A DNA stretch of 64,000 nucleotides, from positions 1 to 64,000 of the forward strand of contig JBIMKP010000005.1 in assembly GCA_051861545.1 (NCBI GenBank). Reading direction: 5' to 3'. Every line of letters starts with the position of its first letter. Position 1 is the first letter of the stretch. Origin of the DNA: CAISCU01 sp051861545 (GTDB lineage: Bacteria; Bacteroidota; Bacteroidia; UKL13-3). This document shows, one piece after another, positions 32,410 to 42,200 of this stretch. The position numbers and the translations under genes are program-made. The notes beneath the pieces were generated by a model, which was not told where the DNA came from, made no database searches, and saw only the letters and a list, made by a program, of their open reading frames with translations.

Positions 32410-34425
32410 ATGACAAAAAACTACTTTTTATCCCTGCTTGCTTCATGCTTAATTTTACCAGCAGGCGCACAAACTTTTTCAGATAATTTCGATAGCTATA
32501 CGGCAGGAAATTATTTAGGAACTAGCAATGTTGCATGGAAAACCTGGGCAGGAACGCCGGGTGGAGCAGACGACATCAAAATCAGCAATACTAAAGCCAA
32601 AAGTGGAAGTAATTCTCTTTACTTTTCTTCTACTGCAACTAATGGTGGTCCTGCTGATATTGTTTTACCTTTTGGTGGAAACTACAATACAGGAAACCTC
32701 AATCTTTCTTTGTGGATGTTTATAGATGCCAACAAAAAGGCTTATTTCAATTTACAGGAACAAACTGTTGTTGGAAAAGGTTGGAGTTTGGATTTAAACT
32801 TTGCTGAAGATGGAACTTTTAACTTGGTTAATACACTTTCTGGAAGTTTGTTAAAAGGTACTTATCCTCAAAACGAATGGTTTAAACTAGATGTAAAAGT
32901 GAATCTGAACCAAAATAATTGGGAGATACTTTTTAATGATATTTCAAAAGGAAGTTTCCAAAATATGTATCGTCAGGTAGCGGGAATGAATGTTTATCCA
33001 ACCAACGGAAGTTCTTATTATATTGATGATGTAAGTTATACTTATACTCCTTATACACTGCCAAGTAACAACGCTGCATTAACCATGATTGGCGGAGTGA
33101 ATGGTTTGTTAGCAGGTAAATCTGTTAAACCAACTATTGAAATCAGAAATCTTGGTACAACTGCCATTACATCTGTTGAATTAAGTTTGAATCACAATGG
33201 AACTATACAGAACAAAACTTTTTCAGGATTAAATATCGCTAGTTTGGCAACACAAAGTTTTGTATTAGACAATGAAATTACGATTGCAGAAGGAACCAAT
33301 ACGATTTCTGCAACTGTTGTAAAAGTAAATACATTGGCAGATGATGATGCAGCTGACAATACAAAAACATTGACTGAAACTCCAATTGTACCTGCAAAAG
33401 GTAAAGTAGTTGTTGCTGAAGAAGGAACCGGAACATGGTGTCAATGGTGCCCTCGTGGTGCAGTTTATCTTCAAAAAATGGATGATAAATATGGCAAATT
33501 GTTTTTGGGTATTGCTGTTCATAATGGTGACCCAATGACCAATTGGAACTATGATAAAGGTCTTGGAACATTAATCAGTGGTTACCCAAGTTTATTGGTT
33601 GACCGTGGTGGAGACATCGACCCATCAGCAGTTGAAGCAGATTTTTTAACAAGAATTACAGTTGCACCTAAAGGTGGAATTATTGCAGGTGCTTCCTTAA
33701 ACAATACAACTAAAGAATTAAAAGTTAGTTTAACAACTAAGTTCAATCAAGACCTTACAGGAGCGTATAAAATTGCATTTGTTTTGGTAGAAGACAGTGT
33801 TACTGGAACAGGCGATGGATGGAGTCAATCGAATGCCTATTCTGCTAACAGAAATGGTGAAATGGGTGGTTATGAAAAATTACCTAATCCGGTTCCTGCA
33901 GCCCAAATGATTTACAGACATGTAGGAAGAATTATCTATCCAAATTTTGCTGGATTAAACAATTCGTTTCCTGCTACGATTAAAGAAAATGATGCATTTA
34001 CACATAATTTTAGTGTGATTTTGGATCCAACTTGGAAGATGGAACATTTACATGTTGCAGGATTATTAATCGACCCACAAGGTAGAATTGACAATGGTGC
34101 AACATTTGATTTAAATGAAGCAATTGCCAATAAATTTGTTGAAGGAACTCAGGTTTTGGGAGTAGAAACAAGTTTATTAAACAGCAAAGGTTTAAGAGTA
34201 TATCCAAACCCTACACACGATATGTTCAGAGTAGAATTGTTATCAGATTTAAGCGGATATGATGATTTAACCGTTTACGATATGCAAGGAAAAGTTATGT
34301 ATCAGCAAACTGCAGGTAAGTCAAATTCTATTGAGTTGAATGCTGCTGCTTGGCCAAGTGGAATTTATCAAGTAATAGTAAACAGCAATAAGTCTTTTGA
34401 AAAAGTTTTATTGATGAAAAACTAA
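32410..34425 (+). CDS. Omp28-related outer-membrane protein with T9SS sorting domain
   Basis: 671 residues from the ATG at 32410 (MTKNYFLSLLASCLILPAGA, signal peptide); the frame opens 14 codons earlier without a signal. An N-terminal jelly-roll-like domain (SLWMFIDANKKAYFNLQE), a CARDB-like stretch (LTMIGGVNGLLAGKSVKPTI) and a thioredoxin-like Omp28 domain with EEGTGTWCQWCPRGAVYLQK (C-Q-W-C) and GIAVHNGDPM follow. It ends with a type A sorting domain (RVYPNPTHDMFRVEL ... SGIYQVIV). Members of this family are surface proteins; the CxxC may be redox-active. Confidence 0.87.
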   Translation: MTKNYFLSLLASCLILPAGAQTFSDNFDSYTAGNYLGTSNVAWKTWAGTPGGADDIKISNTKAKSGSNSLYFSSTATNGGPADIVLPFGGNYNTGNLNLSLWMFIDANKKAYFNLQEQTVVGKGWSLDLNFAEDGTFNLVNTLSGSLLKGTYPQNEWFKLDVKVNLNQNNWEILFNDISKGSFQNMYRQVAGMNVYPTNGSSYYIDDVSYTYTPYTLPSNNAALTMIGGVNGLLAGKSVKPTIEIRNLGTTAITSVELSLNHNGTIQNKTFSGLNIASLATQSFVLDNEITIAEGTNTISATVVKVNTLADDDAADNTKTLTETPIVPAKGKVVVAEEGTGTWCQWCPRGAVYLQKMDDKYGKLFLGIAVHNGDPMTNWNYDKGLGTLISGYPSLLVDRGGDIDPSAVEADFLTRITVAPKGGIIAGASLNNTTKELKVSLTTKFNQDLTGAYKIAFVLVEDSVTGTGDGWSQSNAYSANRNGEMGGYEKLPNPVPAAQMIYRHVGRIIYPNFAGLNNSFPATIKENDAFTHNFSVILDPTWKMEHLHVAGLLIDPQGRIDNGATFDLNEAIANKFVEGTQVLGVETSLLNSKGLRVYPNPTHDMFRVELLSDLSGYDDLTVYDMQGKVMYQQTAGKSNSIELNAAAWPSGIYQVIVNSNKSFEKVLLMKN

Positions 34426-34441
34426 TCATATTTCATTTTAG

Positions 34442-34478
34442 AAAAAGGGCTTGCAGAGAAATTTGCAGGCCCTTTTTT
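34442..34478 (+). terminator. Terminator after the Omp28-like gene
   Basis: AAAAAGGGCTTGCA (34442-34455) pairs with TGCAGGCCCTTTTT (34464-34477), one bulge, followed by TTTTTT. Confidence 0.8.
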
Positions 34479-34479
34479 G

Positions 34480-34645
34480 ATTTAAGATTTACAAATTTAG
34501 ATTTACGATTTATGAATTCAGATTTATGATTTTAGATTTACGATTTTGGATTTACGAATTTAGATTTACGATTTACGAATTTAGAATTACCAATTATGAT
34601 TTACGAATGTTGAACATCGTAAATTTTAAAATCTAAAATCTTCAA
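34480..34645. repeat. Degenerate TTACGATTT repeat array (left flank)
   Basis: About ten imperfect copies of (T)AGATTTACGATTT-type units in a row, then at 34617-34642 the reverse orientation (TCGTAAATTTTAAAATC), so the block can fold back on itself. A matching array in the opposite orientation lies at 35001-35076, beyond the four-helix-bundle gene. Confidence 0.7.
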
Positions 34646-34663
34646 TTAAATAAACTAAGGATT

Positions 34664-35028
34664 ATGCAGGAACAATTAAAATTACGGACTAAACAAATAG
34701 GTTTGGATTAATTAAGCTAATTGATGAATTGCCAAGTAAGCCCTCTGCATGGGCAATTGCAAAGCAAATTGTAAGAAGTTCAACCTCAATTGGTGCAAAC
34801 TATAGAGCTGCTTGTAGGGCAAAATCAATAGCGGATTTCATTAATAAATTAAAAATTGTAGAAGAAGAAACAGATGAGACGCTTTATTGGTTGGAAATAA
34901 TAGAAGAAAGTGGATTGTTAAATTCAAATAATATTAGTTTATTGAAAAAGGAAGTAAATGAAATTTTATCGATTGTAGTATCATCCATTAAAACAATGAG
35001 ATCCAAAATCCCCAATCCCAAGTCGTAA
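34664..35028 (+). pseudogene. Four-helix-bundle (S23/IVP-type) protein gene with a frameshift
   Basis: The natural start is ATG 34664 (MQEQLKLRTKQ), which runs into a stop at 34709. The second frame from ~34702 reads FGLIKLIDELPSKPSAWAIA, KQIVRSSTSIGANYRAACRA and FINKLKIVEEETDETLYWLE, the typical helices of the 23S-rRNA intervening-sequence family. Joining them needs a shift between 34697 and 34701. The TTG at 34729 is only a pseudo-start. These proteins bind nucleic acids or form homopentamers; cellular role uncertain. The gene's end and stop (AAG TCG TAA) lie inside the right-hand repeat array. Confidence 0.75.
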
Positions 35029-35076
35029 ATTGCAAATCAAAAATCGTAATTCCCCAATCGTAAATCTCAAATCAAT
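35001..35076. repeat. Degenerate AAATCGTAA repeat array (right flank)
   Basis: Copies of AATCGTAA/AAATCNNAA with CCCAATCG units, in the orientation opposite to the left array (34480-34645). It contributes the last codons and stop of the four-helix-bundle gene and runs up to the start of the RhuM gene at 35079. Confidence 0.7.
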
Positions 35077-35078
35077 TT

Positions 35079-36080
35079 ATGAAAGAAAATACCAATTTTA
35101 TTATATACCATAATCTTAATGGAGAAGTTAAGGTGGATGTTTTTGTTCAAGATGAAACCGTTTGGTTAACTCAAAAATCATTAGCTGAATTATTTGAAAC
35201 TTCTACCCAAAACATCACTACTCATCTTAAAAATATTTACGAAGATGCTGAATTGCAGGAAGAAGCAACTTGTAAAGAAATTTTACAAGTTCAATTGGAA
35301 GGGAGTAGAGAAGTTTCACGAAAAACTAAATTCTATAATCTTGATGCCATCATTTCAGTTGGTTACAGAGTAAATTCGAGCAAAGCAACTCAATTTAGAA
35401 TTTGGGCTACACAAACTTTAAAAGAATATATCATCAAAGGTTTTGTTTTGGATGATAACAGACTAAAACAAGGGCAAACCCTGTTTGGTAAAGATTACTT
35501 CAAAGAATTACTTCGAAGAGTTCGTTCTATTCGTGCCAGCGAGCGTAGAATATATCAGCAAATAACAGATATTTTTGCAGAGTGCAGCCTTGACTACGAT
35601 AAAAATTCAGAAATTACCAAGAACTTTTATTCAATGGTTCAAAACAAGTTTCATTATGCTATAACAGGCAAAACAGCAGCTGAAATCATACATCAATCAG
35701 CTAATAAAAAGAATGACAACATGGGGTTAACTACTTGGAAAAATGCACCAGATGGCAGAATCATTAAAACTGATGTAATTGTAGCTAAGAATTATTTGCA
35801 AGAAAAAGAAATTAGCCAACTAGAAAGAACAGTAACAGGTTATTTTGATTATATAGAGGGTTTAATTGAAAGAGAAAATACGTTTACAATGGAACAACTG
35901 GCAGATAGTGTAAACAAGTTTTTGACGTTTAACGAATATAAAATATTGCAAGGAAAAGGCAAAATTTCTAAGCTTCAAGCTGATAAAAAAGCCATAAAAG
36001 AATATGATGAGTTTAATAAAACTCAAAAAATTATTTCTGACTTTGATAAAGAAGTAAAAAAATTAGGAACGAAAAAGTAA
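35079..36080 (+). CDS. RhuM-family protein
   Basis: 333 residues. The N-terminal domain has VDVFVQDETVWLTQKSLAEL, FETSTQNITTHLKNIY and FYNLDAIISVGYRVNSSKAT, then QFRIWATQTLKEYIIKGF, the standard RhuM order. The middle has FGKDYFKELLRRVRSIRASE, and the C-terminus has a helical DinD/Bro-like part. RhuM was named from a Salmonella pathogenicity island. Members are commonly carried on mobile or accessory DNA, and the N-terminal part is a KilA/Bro-type DNA-binding fold. Function unknown. The flanking repeats and HipBA suggest an accessory island. Confidence 0.9.
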   Translation: MKENTNFIIYHNLNGEVKVDVFVQDETVWLTQKSLAELFETSTQNITTHLKNIYEDAELQEEATCKEILQVQLEGSREVSRKTKFYNLDAIISVGYRVNSSKATQFRIWATQTLKEYIIKGFVLDDNRLKQGQTLFGKDYFKELLRRVRSIRASERRIYQQITDIFAECSLDYDKNSEITKNFYSMVQNKFHYAITGKTAAEIIHQSANKKNDNMGLTTWKNAPDGRIIKTDVIVAKNYLQEKEISQLERTVTGYFDYIEGLIERENTFTMEQLADSVNKFLTFNEYKILQGKGKISKLQADKKAIKEYDEFNKTQKIISDFDKEVKKLGTKK

Positions 36081-36257
36081 TCCTTGCAATTTTATTGGAA
36101 ACAAATAGTGACCATTCATATGCAGATCAAAAATAAGGCTTGCTAGAATTTGGTCTGGTAAGGATGTATTTAAAAAGGTATAGGAAGGGCCTATCTAAAA
36201 AATACAATCTCCCCTTTTTGTGAAATGAATATTGATTAATAGTCTGTTTTAGGTTTT

Positions 36258-36314
36258 ATAATGTTTTAAAAAACGAACAAAGTATTTATATTTGTTTATA
36301 ATATCAAACATTAT
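36258..36314. promoter_or_regulatory. hipBA promoter with flanking 9-bp inverted repeat
   Basis: ATAATGTTT (36258-36266) and AAACATTAT (36306-36314) are exact inverse copies, 39 nt apart. They bracket a promoter-like TTTT (36264-36267)-N19-TATATTTG (36287-36294), and the right copy covers the hipB start codon. This is the arrangement expected for autorepression by a dimeric HipB-HipA complex. Confidence 0.5.
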
Positions 36315-36639
36315 GAAGGAAAAGGTAGTCATATTTCCTAATGGAATGAAAATATTAAATCTTTTAGGTGAGCAAATAAGGCTGGCTCGTTTAAGGAGGA
36401 AACTTTCTACTGAACAAGTCGCTGAAAGAGCGGGAATATCAAGAAGTACTTTGTGGCTTATTGAAAAGGGTAAGCCTTCTGTTACAATGGGTGCTTATTT
36501 TCAAGTTTTATTTGTTCTGGGTTTAGAAAAGGATTTTTTAAAATTAGCAGCAGATGATGAACTCGGTAGGAAATTGCAGGATATTGGTATTTTGCCAAAG
36601 AAGAGGGCACCGCAAAAAATAAAAGATCAAAAGAACTAA
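36313..36639 (+). CDS. hipB: HipB-type antitoxin (XRE family)
   Basis: 108 residues from the ATG at 36313 (MKEKVVIFPNGMKILN), which fits better than the frame opening at 36292. It has an XRE helix-turn-helix: GEQIRLARLRRKLSTEQVAE, then RAGISRSTLWLIEKG. It should bind and neutralise the HipA kinase encoded 34 nt downstream and repress the operon through the 9-bp inverted repeats. Length and order are as in classic hipBA modules. Confidence 0.88.
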   Translation: MKEKVVIFPNGMKILNLLGEQIRLARLRRKLSTEQVAERAGISRSTLWLIEKGKPSVTMGAYFQVLFVLGLEKDFLKLAADDELGRKLQDIGILPKKRAPQKIKDQKN

Positions 36640-36673
36640 TCTTACTTGCTAATTATATTTCAATTTTTTAAAA

Positions 36674-37921
36674 ATGAATAAGAACATATTTGTTTACGCC
36701 AATTGGAATAGTGAAGAAGAGTCTTCCTTATTGGGGATTTTATCTTCGGATATAATTAGAGGAAAAGAAGTTTTTTCATTTCAGTATGATAAAAATTGGC
36801 TGAAAGAAAACAGTAATTTTATCCTTGATCCTCAGCTTCAGTATTTTGAAGGTCTGCAATATAACAGCGGTGTAAAATCAAATTTTGGTATTTTCTTAGA
36901 TTCATCACCCGACAGATGGGGCAGGTTATTGATGAAAAGGAGAGAAACATTAATAGCAAAGAGAGAAGAAAGGAAACCTATGATACTTAATGAATCAGAT
37001 TTTTTGTTAGGTGTTTTTGATGAAAATAGAATGGGCGGTATAAGATTTAAATTAGACCCACAAAAAGATTTCCTCAATTCAAACAGGGAATTAGCAGCCC
37101 CACCATTTACAACATTAAGAGAATTAGAATATGCCTCTCTTAAATTAGAAGATGAAGTTGATGATGAAAATTCTCTTCATTGGTTAAATATGCTAATGGC
37201 TCCTGGTTCATCACTAGGTGGGGCAAGGCCTAAAGCAAGTGTAAAGGACCCTTCAGGAAATTTATGGATTGCTAAATTCCCTAGTAAAAATGATGATGTA
37301 AATATTGGTGCCTGGGAATTTATTGCAATGGAAATCTCAAAACAAATAGGAATAAATATAGCCAACTTTGAGGCTCAGAAATTTTCAAACGAATACCATA
37401 CTTTTTTAAGTCAAAGGTTTGATAGAAGTATAAATGGTGAAAGGATTCATTTTGCTTCAGCAATGACTTTACTTGGCTATAACGATGGCGCTGATTATCA
37501 TGAAGGTGTTAGTTATTTGGAAATAGCCGAATTTATTTCCAGAAATGGAGCAAATATAAACCAGGATTTAAAGGAATTATGGACAAGAATTATATTGAAC
37601 ATAGGAATTAAAAATACAGACGACCATTTACGAAATCATGGTTTTCTTCTTTCTAAGAATGGATGGATTCTTTCTCCTGCTTATGATATCAATCCAAATC
37701 CTTTTGGGTCAGGATTAACTCTAAACATTTCAGAGGATGATAATTCATTAGACATGGAACTTGCATTATCTGTCATTGATTATTTTAGGTTAAAAGAGGG
37801 GGAGGCGCTGCAAATAATAAACAAAGTTAAATCTTCTATTAAGGACTGGGAAAAGTTAGCGAATTCGAAAAAAATTTCAAGAGAGGAACAATATAGAATG
37901 AAACCGGCTTTTGATGTTTAA
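36674..37921 (+). CDS. hipA: HipA-type toxin kinase
   Basis: 415 residues, full HipA layout. The N-subdomain has FGIFLDSSPDRWGRLLMKRR. The phosphate loop region is SSLGGARPKASV (G-G-A-R-P-K) and the nucleotide Lys is in WIAKFPSK. The catalytic loop is NTDDHLRNHGFLL and the metal-binding loop is LSPAYDINPNP. HipA kinases phosphorylate aminoacyl-tRNA synthetases such as GltX and cause persistence or growth arrest. Start and 34-nt spacing from hipB are normal. No sign of inactivation. Confidence 0.9.
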   Translation: MNKNIFVYANWNSEEESSLLGILSSDIIRGKEVFSFQYDKNWLKENSNFILDPQLQYFEGLQYNSGVKSNFGIFLDSSPDRWGRLLMKRRETLIAKREERKPMILNESDFLLGVFDENRMGGIRFKLDPQKDFLNSNRELAAPPFTTLRELEYASLKLEDEVDDENSLHWLNMLMAPGSSLGGARPKASVKDPSGNLWIAKFPSKNDDVNIGAWEFIAMEISKQIGINIANFEAQKFSNEYHTFLSQRFDRSINGERIHFASAMTLLGYNDGADYHEGVSYLEIAEFISRNGANINQDLKELWTRIILNIGIKNTDDHLRNHGFLLSKNGWILSPAYDINPNPFGSGLTLNISEDDNSLDMELALSVIDYFRLKEGEALQIINKVKSSIKDWEKLANSKKISREEQYRMKPAFDV

Positions 37922-38012
37922 TTTTTGACATGATTTTTCAATTTTTGCGATTAATCAATTATAAAATTTACTTCATTCATTTCGTCTTTTCTTTCTTTAT
38001 TTTAGTACCCGA

Positions 38013-39239
38013 ATGAAAATACTGCATACTGCCGATTGGCACCTTGGAAAAAGATTGGAACAATTCGAAAGAACTACAGAGCATCAGATGTTTCTTGATT
38101 GGCTATTGAGTTTTATTCAAATAAATTCCATTGATGTTTTATTGGTTGCAGGCGATATTTTCGATTCGGGAAATCCTTCAAATGAGGCTTTGAAATTGTA
38201 TTATGATTTTTTGCTTCAGGTTAAAAATACTTCTTGTAAACGTGTGATTATTATTGGTGGTAACCACGATTCTGTCTCCACTTTAAATGCACCCAAAACC
38301 TTATTGCAATTCCTGAATATTCATGTAATTGGTGGTGTTCCTGAAAATCATTTAGAGCAAATTATTCCCATCCAAAACCATCATAATGAAGTAGAGTTAG
38401 TTATTTGTGCAGTGCCATTTTTACGCGATAGAGATATTCGTTTATCAATTGCAGGAGAAAGCACTGAAGAAAGAGAGGCGCGTATCAAATTGGGTATTAG
38501 CAATCATTACCAAGAATTGGTTCCATCTATTTTAACTTATAAAGAACAAGGCATTCCTGTTATTGCCACTGGTCATTTATATGCAGCTGGGGCTGAACCA
38601 TCCGACAGTGAAAAAGAAATTCATGTGGGTAGTTTAGGTCAGATAGCTGCAAGCCAGTTTCCTGCTGAGTTTGACTATATCGCTTTGGGTCATTTACACA
38701 AGCCGCAATTGGTTAATAAATTAGAACATATTCGTTATTCGGGTTCACCTATTGCTTTGAGTTTTTCTGAAAATGAAGACATCAAACAAGTACTTGTAAT
38801 TGATGTTGAAAAGGGAAAGGAATTACAAATCACCAAACATGAAATACCTGTTTTTAGAAAACTTATTAGATTAAAAGGGAACCTAAATGAACTCAAAGAT
38901 AAAATCAGCCAAATAAAAGAAGTGAATAGCGAGTTGCCGGCCTGGATTGAACTACAACTGATTACAGATAAATTTGAAGTGAATGTGCAGGAAGAATTTC
39001 AAGCTATAATTAAAGCGAAACCTTTTATAGAGGAATTTTTCTTAAGACAAATTCGTAATACTCCTGTTAAAAGTTTAAGCGAACAGGTTGATAAGGCCTT
39101 TGAATTAGCAGATTTAAATCCTCGTACGGTTTTCATTAAAAAATGTGAAAGTCTAAATGTGGATGATTCAACAAGTAAAGAACTTTTAGAAACATTTGAT
39201 TTAGCTGTAAATATGATGGAAGGAGCAAAGCAATCATGA
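38013..39239 (+). CDS. sbcD: Exonuclease SbcD
   Basis: 408 residues, Mre11-type phosphoesterase: TADWHLGKRL, LVAGDIFDSGNPSNEA, IIGGNHDS, TGHLYAAGAEPSDSE and LGHLHKPQ are the five metal-binding motifs. With SbcC it cleaves hairpins and double-strand ends to prevent palindrome-driven instability. The stop overlaps the sbcC start by 4 nt (ATGA), so the two are coupled. Full length for the family. Confidence 0.97.
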   Translation: MKILHTADWHLGKRLEQFERTTEHQMFLDWLLSFIQINSIDVLLVAGDIFDSGNPSNEALKLYYDFLLQVKNTSCKRVIIIGGNHDSVSTLNAPKTLLQFLNIHVIGGVPENHLEQIIPIQNHHNEVELVICAVPFLRDRDIRLSIAGESTEEREARIKLGISNHYQELVPSILTYKEQGIPVIATGHLYAAGAEPSDSEKEIHVGSLGQIAASQFPAEFDYIALGHLHKPQLVNKLEHIRYSGSPIALSFSENEDIKQVLVIDVEKGKELQITKHEIPVFRKLIRLKGNLNELKDKISQIKEVNSELPAWIELQLITDKFEVNVQEEFQAIIKAKPFIEEFFLRQIRNTPVKSLSEQVDKAFELADLNPRTVFIKKCESLNVDDSTSKELLETFDLAVNMMEGAKQS

Positions 39240-42200
39240 AGATTCTTTCTATCCATTTTTTTAACCTTAATTCTTTAAAAGGAAAACACCTCATTCGTTT
39301 TGATGAAAGTCCATTAAATGAAAGTGGTTTATTTGCGATAACTGGTCCCACAGGTGCTGGAAAAACTACCATTCTCGATGCCATTACATTGGCACTGTAT
39401 GGCGAAGTTCATCGTCATGATAAAGGTGATCCCAATGATATTATGACCAGACATACTGGAGAATCGTTTGCTGAAATTGAGTTTGAAGTAAATGATATGG
39501 CTTACCGATGCAAATGGTCGAATCACCGTGCTGGAAGAAAATCTGATGGTGCTATCCAAGGAGCCAAAATGGAATTGTCTTTTTTAAGTGGAGATATCAT
39601 TTGTGCCCATCCATTATCAACTGTAAAAAAGAAAATAGTAGAAATTACCTCACTCGATTTTTCTCAGTTTCTTCGTTCTGTGATGCTTTCTCAGGGTGAT
39701 TTTACTAGGTTTCTAAAAGCATCAGAAAAAGAACGCAGTGAGTTACTTGAAAAAATTACAGATAGCTTAGTTTATTCTGAAATTTCATCTTTTGTTTTTG
39801 AGCAAACCAAAAATGTTGCTACAGAACTCGATAGGTTGAATGAAAAAGTAAAAGATGTGGTTTTGCTTGATGAAGAATTAAGGATTGAATACCAAAATTC
39901 CCTTACAGAAAACAAGTTAATAGAATCAAACAATAAAAAAGAAAAAGAACTTGTTCAAGCTAGAAAAAATTTGCTTGAAAAAATTAATGGTTTGTCTGAT
40001 AAATTATCGGGATTAGAGCAGCAAGAGTTGTCATTTGTTGAAGAATATTCTAATTATACCCACATGTTTAAGGAATTGGAGAACCACAAGCAAACACTTC
40101 CTTTTAACAAAGATTTATTTAGTTTAAACCAGCTTGAACATCAAATAGAAATTTGGAAACAAAAGAGTCTAGAACTCCATAATCAAATTCCCGAACTTGA
40201 AGCAGAATGTAACAATAGAAAAGAGCAAGTTGATCAAATCCGCGAACGAATCAATCAACAAGAAATAGAAAATAAAAAGCTATTTGAAAAATTAAAATTG
40301 GCCGATGAAAAGGATGTTGAAATCAAATCAATACAACAAAATAAAAAGACTGTTTTAAGTGAAGTAGAATTATTAGATGAACAAATTAAAAAGCAGGAAA
40401 AGAAGCTGAATGAGTTTCAGAAAAGTAAAACAGATTGTGTAAATGAATTAAATCGATTACAATCATTCTTACTTGAAAATCAGCACTTAGAAAAGCTCGA
40501 TACGCAACTGTCTGATATTAAAATTTTATACGTGAAGCTTGACGAAATTGAAAAACAAATTCATGGTTTAAATCAAACTAAGGATTTGATTTTACAGGCA
40601 AATCCAGTATTAGAAAACCAATTAAAAATAGCAGAAACAGAAACGCAAAAACTGATATCAAATCAAACAGAAAAAAAGAAAAAAATTGAGGAACTTATCG
40701 GTTTAGGTTTAGAAGAAAAGATAGTTGAACTAGAAAATAATTTAAAGGATTTACCCAATCTTATCGCTGTTTGTAAAGACCAATACCGCATTGCAATACA
40801 ATTACAAACCCAAAGAAAGAGCTTATTTGAAAAGCAGGAATTGCTTAAGGAATTAATGTCTAATGATGAAAAAGCAAAAGTAGATTTATTGTTGAAGCAA
40901 GAGAATCGCGCTGAGTTGGAAGAGCATTTAAAAACTATACGAGAAGCTTTTGAGATGGAGCGACTCATTAGAAATTTTGAATCGGAGAGAGTGTTGTTAG
41001 AAAAGGGAAAACCTTGTCCATTATGCGGTTCTGAGGAACATCCTTTCTTGTTGCATTTACCATTTTCAAATGAAGAGAAGTGGCCAGATAAAATTGCACA
41101 ACAGGAACAAAAAGTTAAACTTGTTTTGGATGAAGAGAAATTACTCGAATCTACATTGTTAAAAGTTAAACTTGAGCTTGAGAATTTACTTAAATTGATT
41201 CCTGAGATAGAACAGAATATACAAGCTAATATTGAAATGTTTAAACAGAACAATTCATTGTTGCCTAAGGAGTTAAATGATGATAATATTTCTATAATCG
41301 AGGCTATCATTTCAAACAAAACAAAGCAAAAAGAAAGTTTTGAAATTGAATTAAAAGAGCTCCAAATTAATGTTAAATCATTACAAAAAATGAAGTTCGA
41401 TTTATTGGAATCTGATAAGTTGATTATTGCACAAAAGAACCAAAGCGAGCAATTGCTAAGAGAAATTGAAATAAATAATAAGAACTTACAAAACTGTATT
41501 GATGAAAGCCAATTAAAGCATGAGATTTTGTTGGGAATGACAAAGGAATTGGAACTTATTTTTTCTAGCTTGAATTATGTTTTCAATATTGAAAAACGGA
41601 AAGAAATATTGTCTTTGATAGAAGCTGACTTTGAGCATTTCAAAACCTATCAGAAAGAACTGATTATAGAGCAACAGAAGCTTGATAGTTTGGAAAAAGA
41701 TATTTTGAATCTTCTTACTAATTCGGTTGAATTGAAGGAGCGTTTGAACCTAGTTAATGATAAGCTGCAACTTATTCAGAGCAACTTAAAGCAATTGAAT
41801 GAAGAACGATTTGCTTTGGTAGGTGATGCTAATTCTGAAGATTTGAGAAATAGCACCGAATTGCAATGGAAGAATCTTCTAAAGACTCAAAAGGAAGAAG
41901 AGGAAATTCTGATTCAGTTATTGGAAAAAATTAAAAACACCCAAGTACAATTAAAGGAAGCAGAACAATTGTTCTCTGAAAATGAACTGAATTATAAAGT
42001 TAAACTTTCAGAATTAGTTGAACATTTGCAAACATCTGGTATTAGTGGAATTGAGCAATTGCAAGAAATGATTTTGTCTGAAGAAAAGCTGAAATTATAT
42101 CAAGATAAAGCAGATGATTTAGCAAAACGAAAACTACAACTTGAACAAAGTTTAAAAGAGTGCAGGGCAGATTTAAATGAATTATTTGCGAAAAAGAATC

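Noticed and set aside
34729..35028. Intact gene starting with TTG at 34729
   Set aside because: The family start lies upstream at ATG 34664 in another frame; the TTG is inside a conserved helix, so a frameshift is the better explanation.
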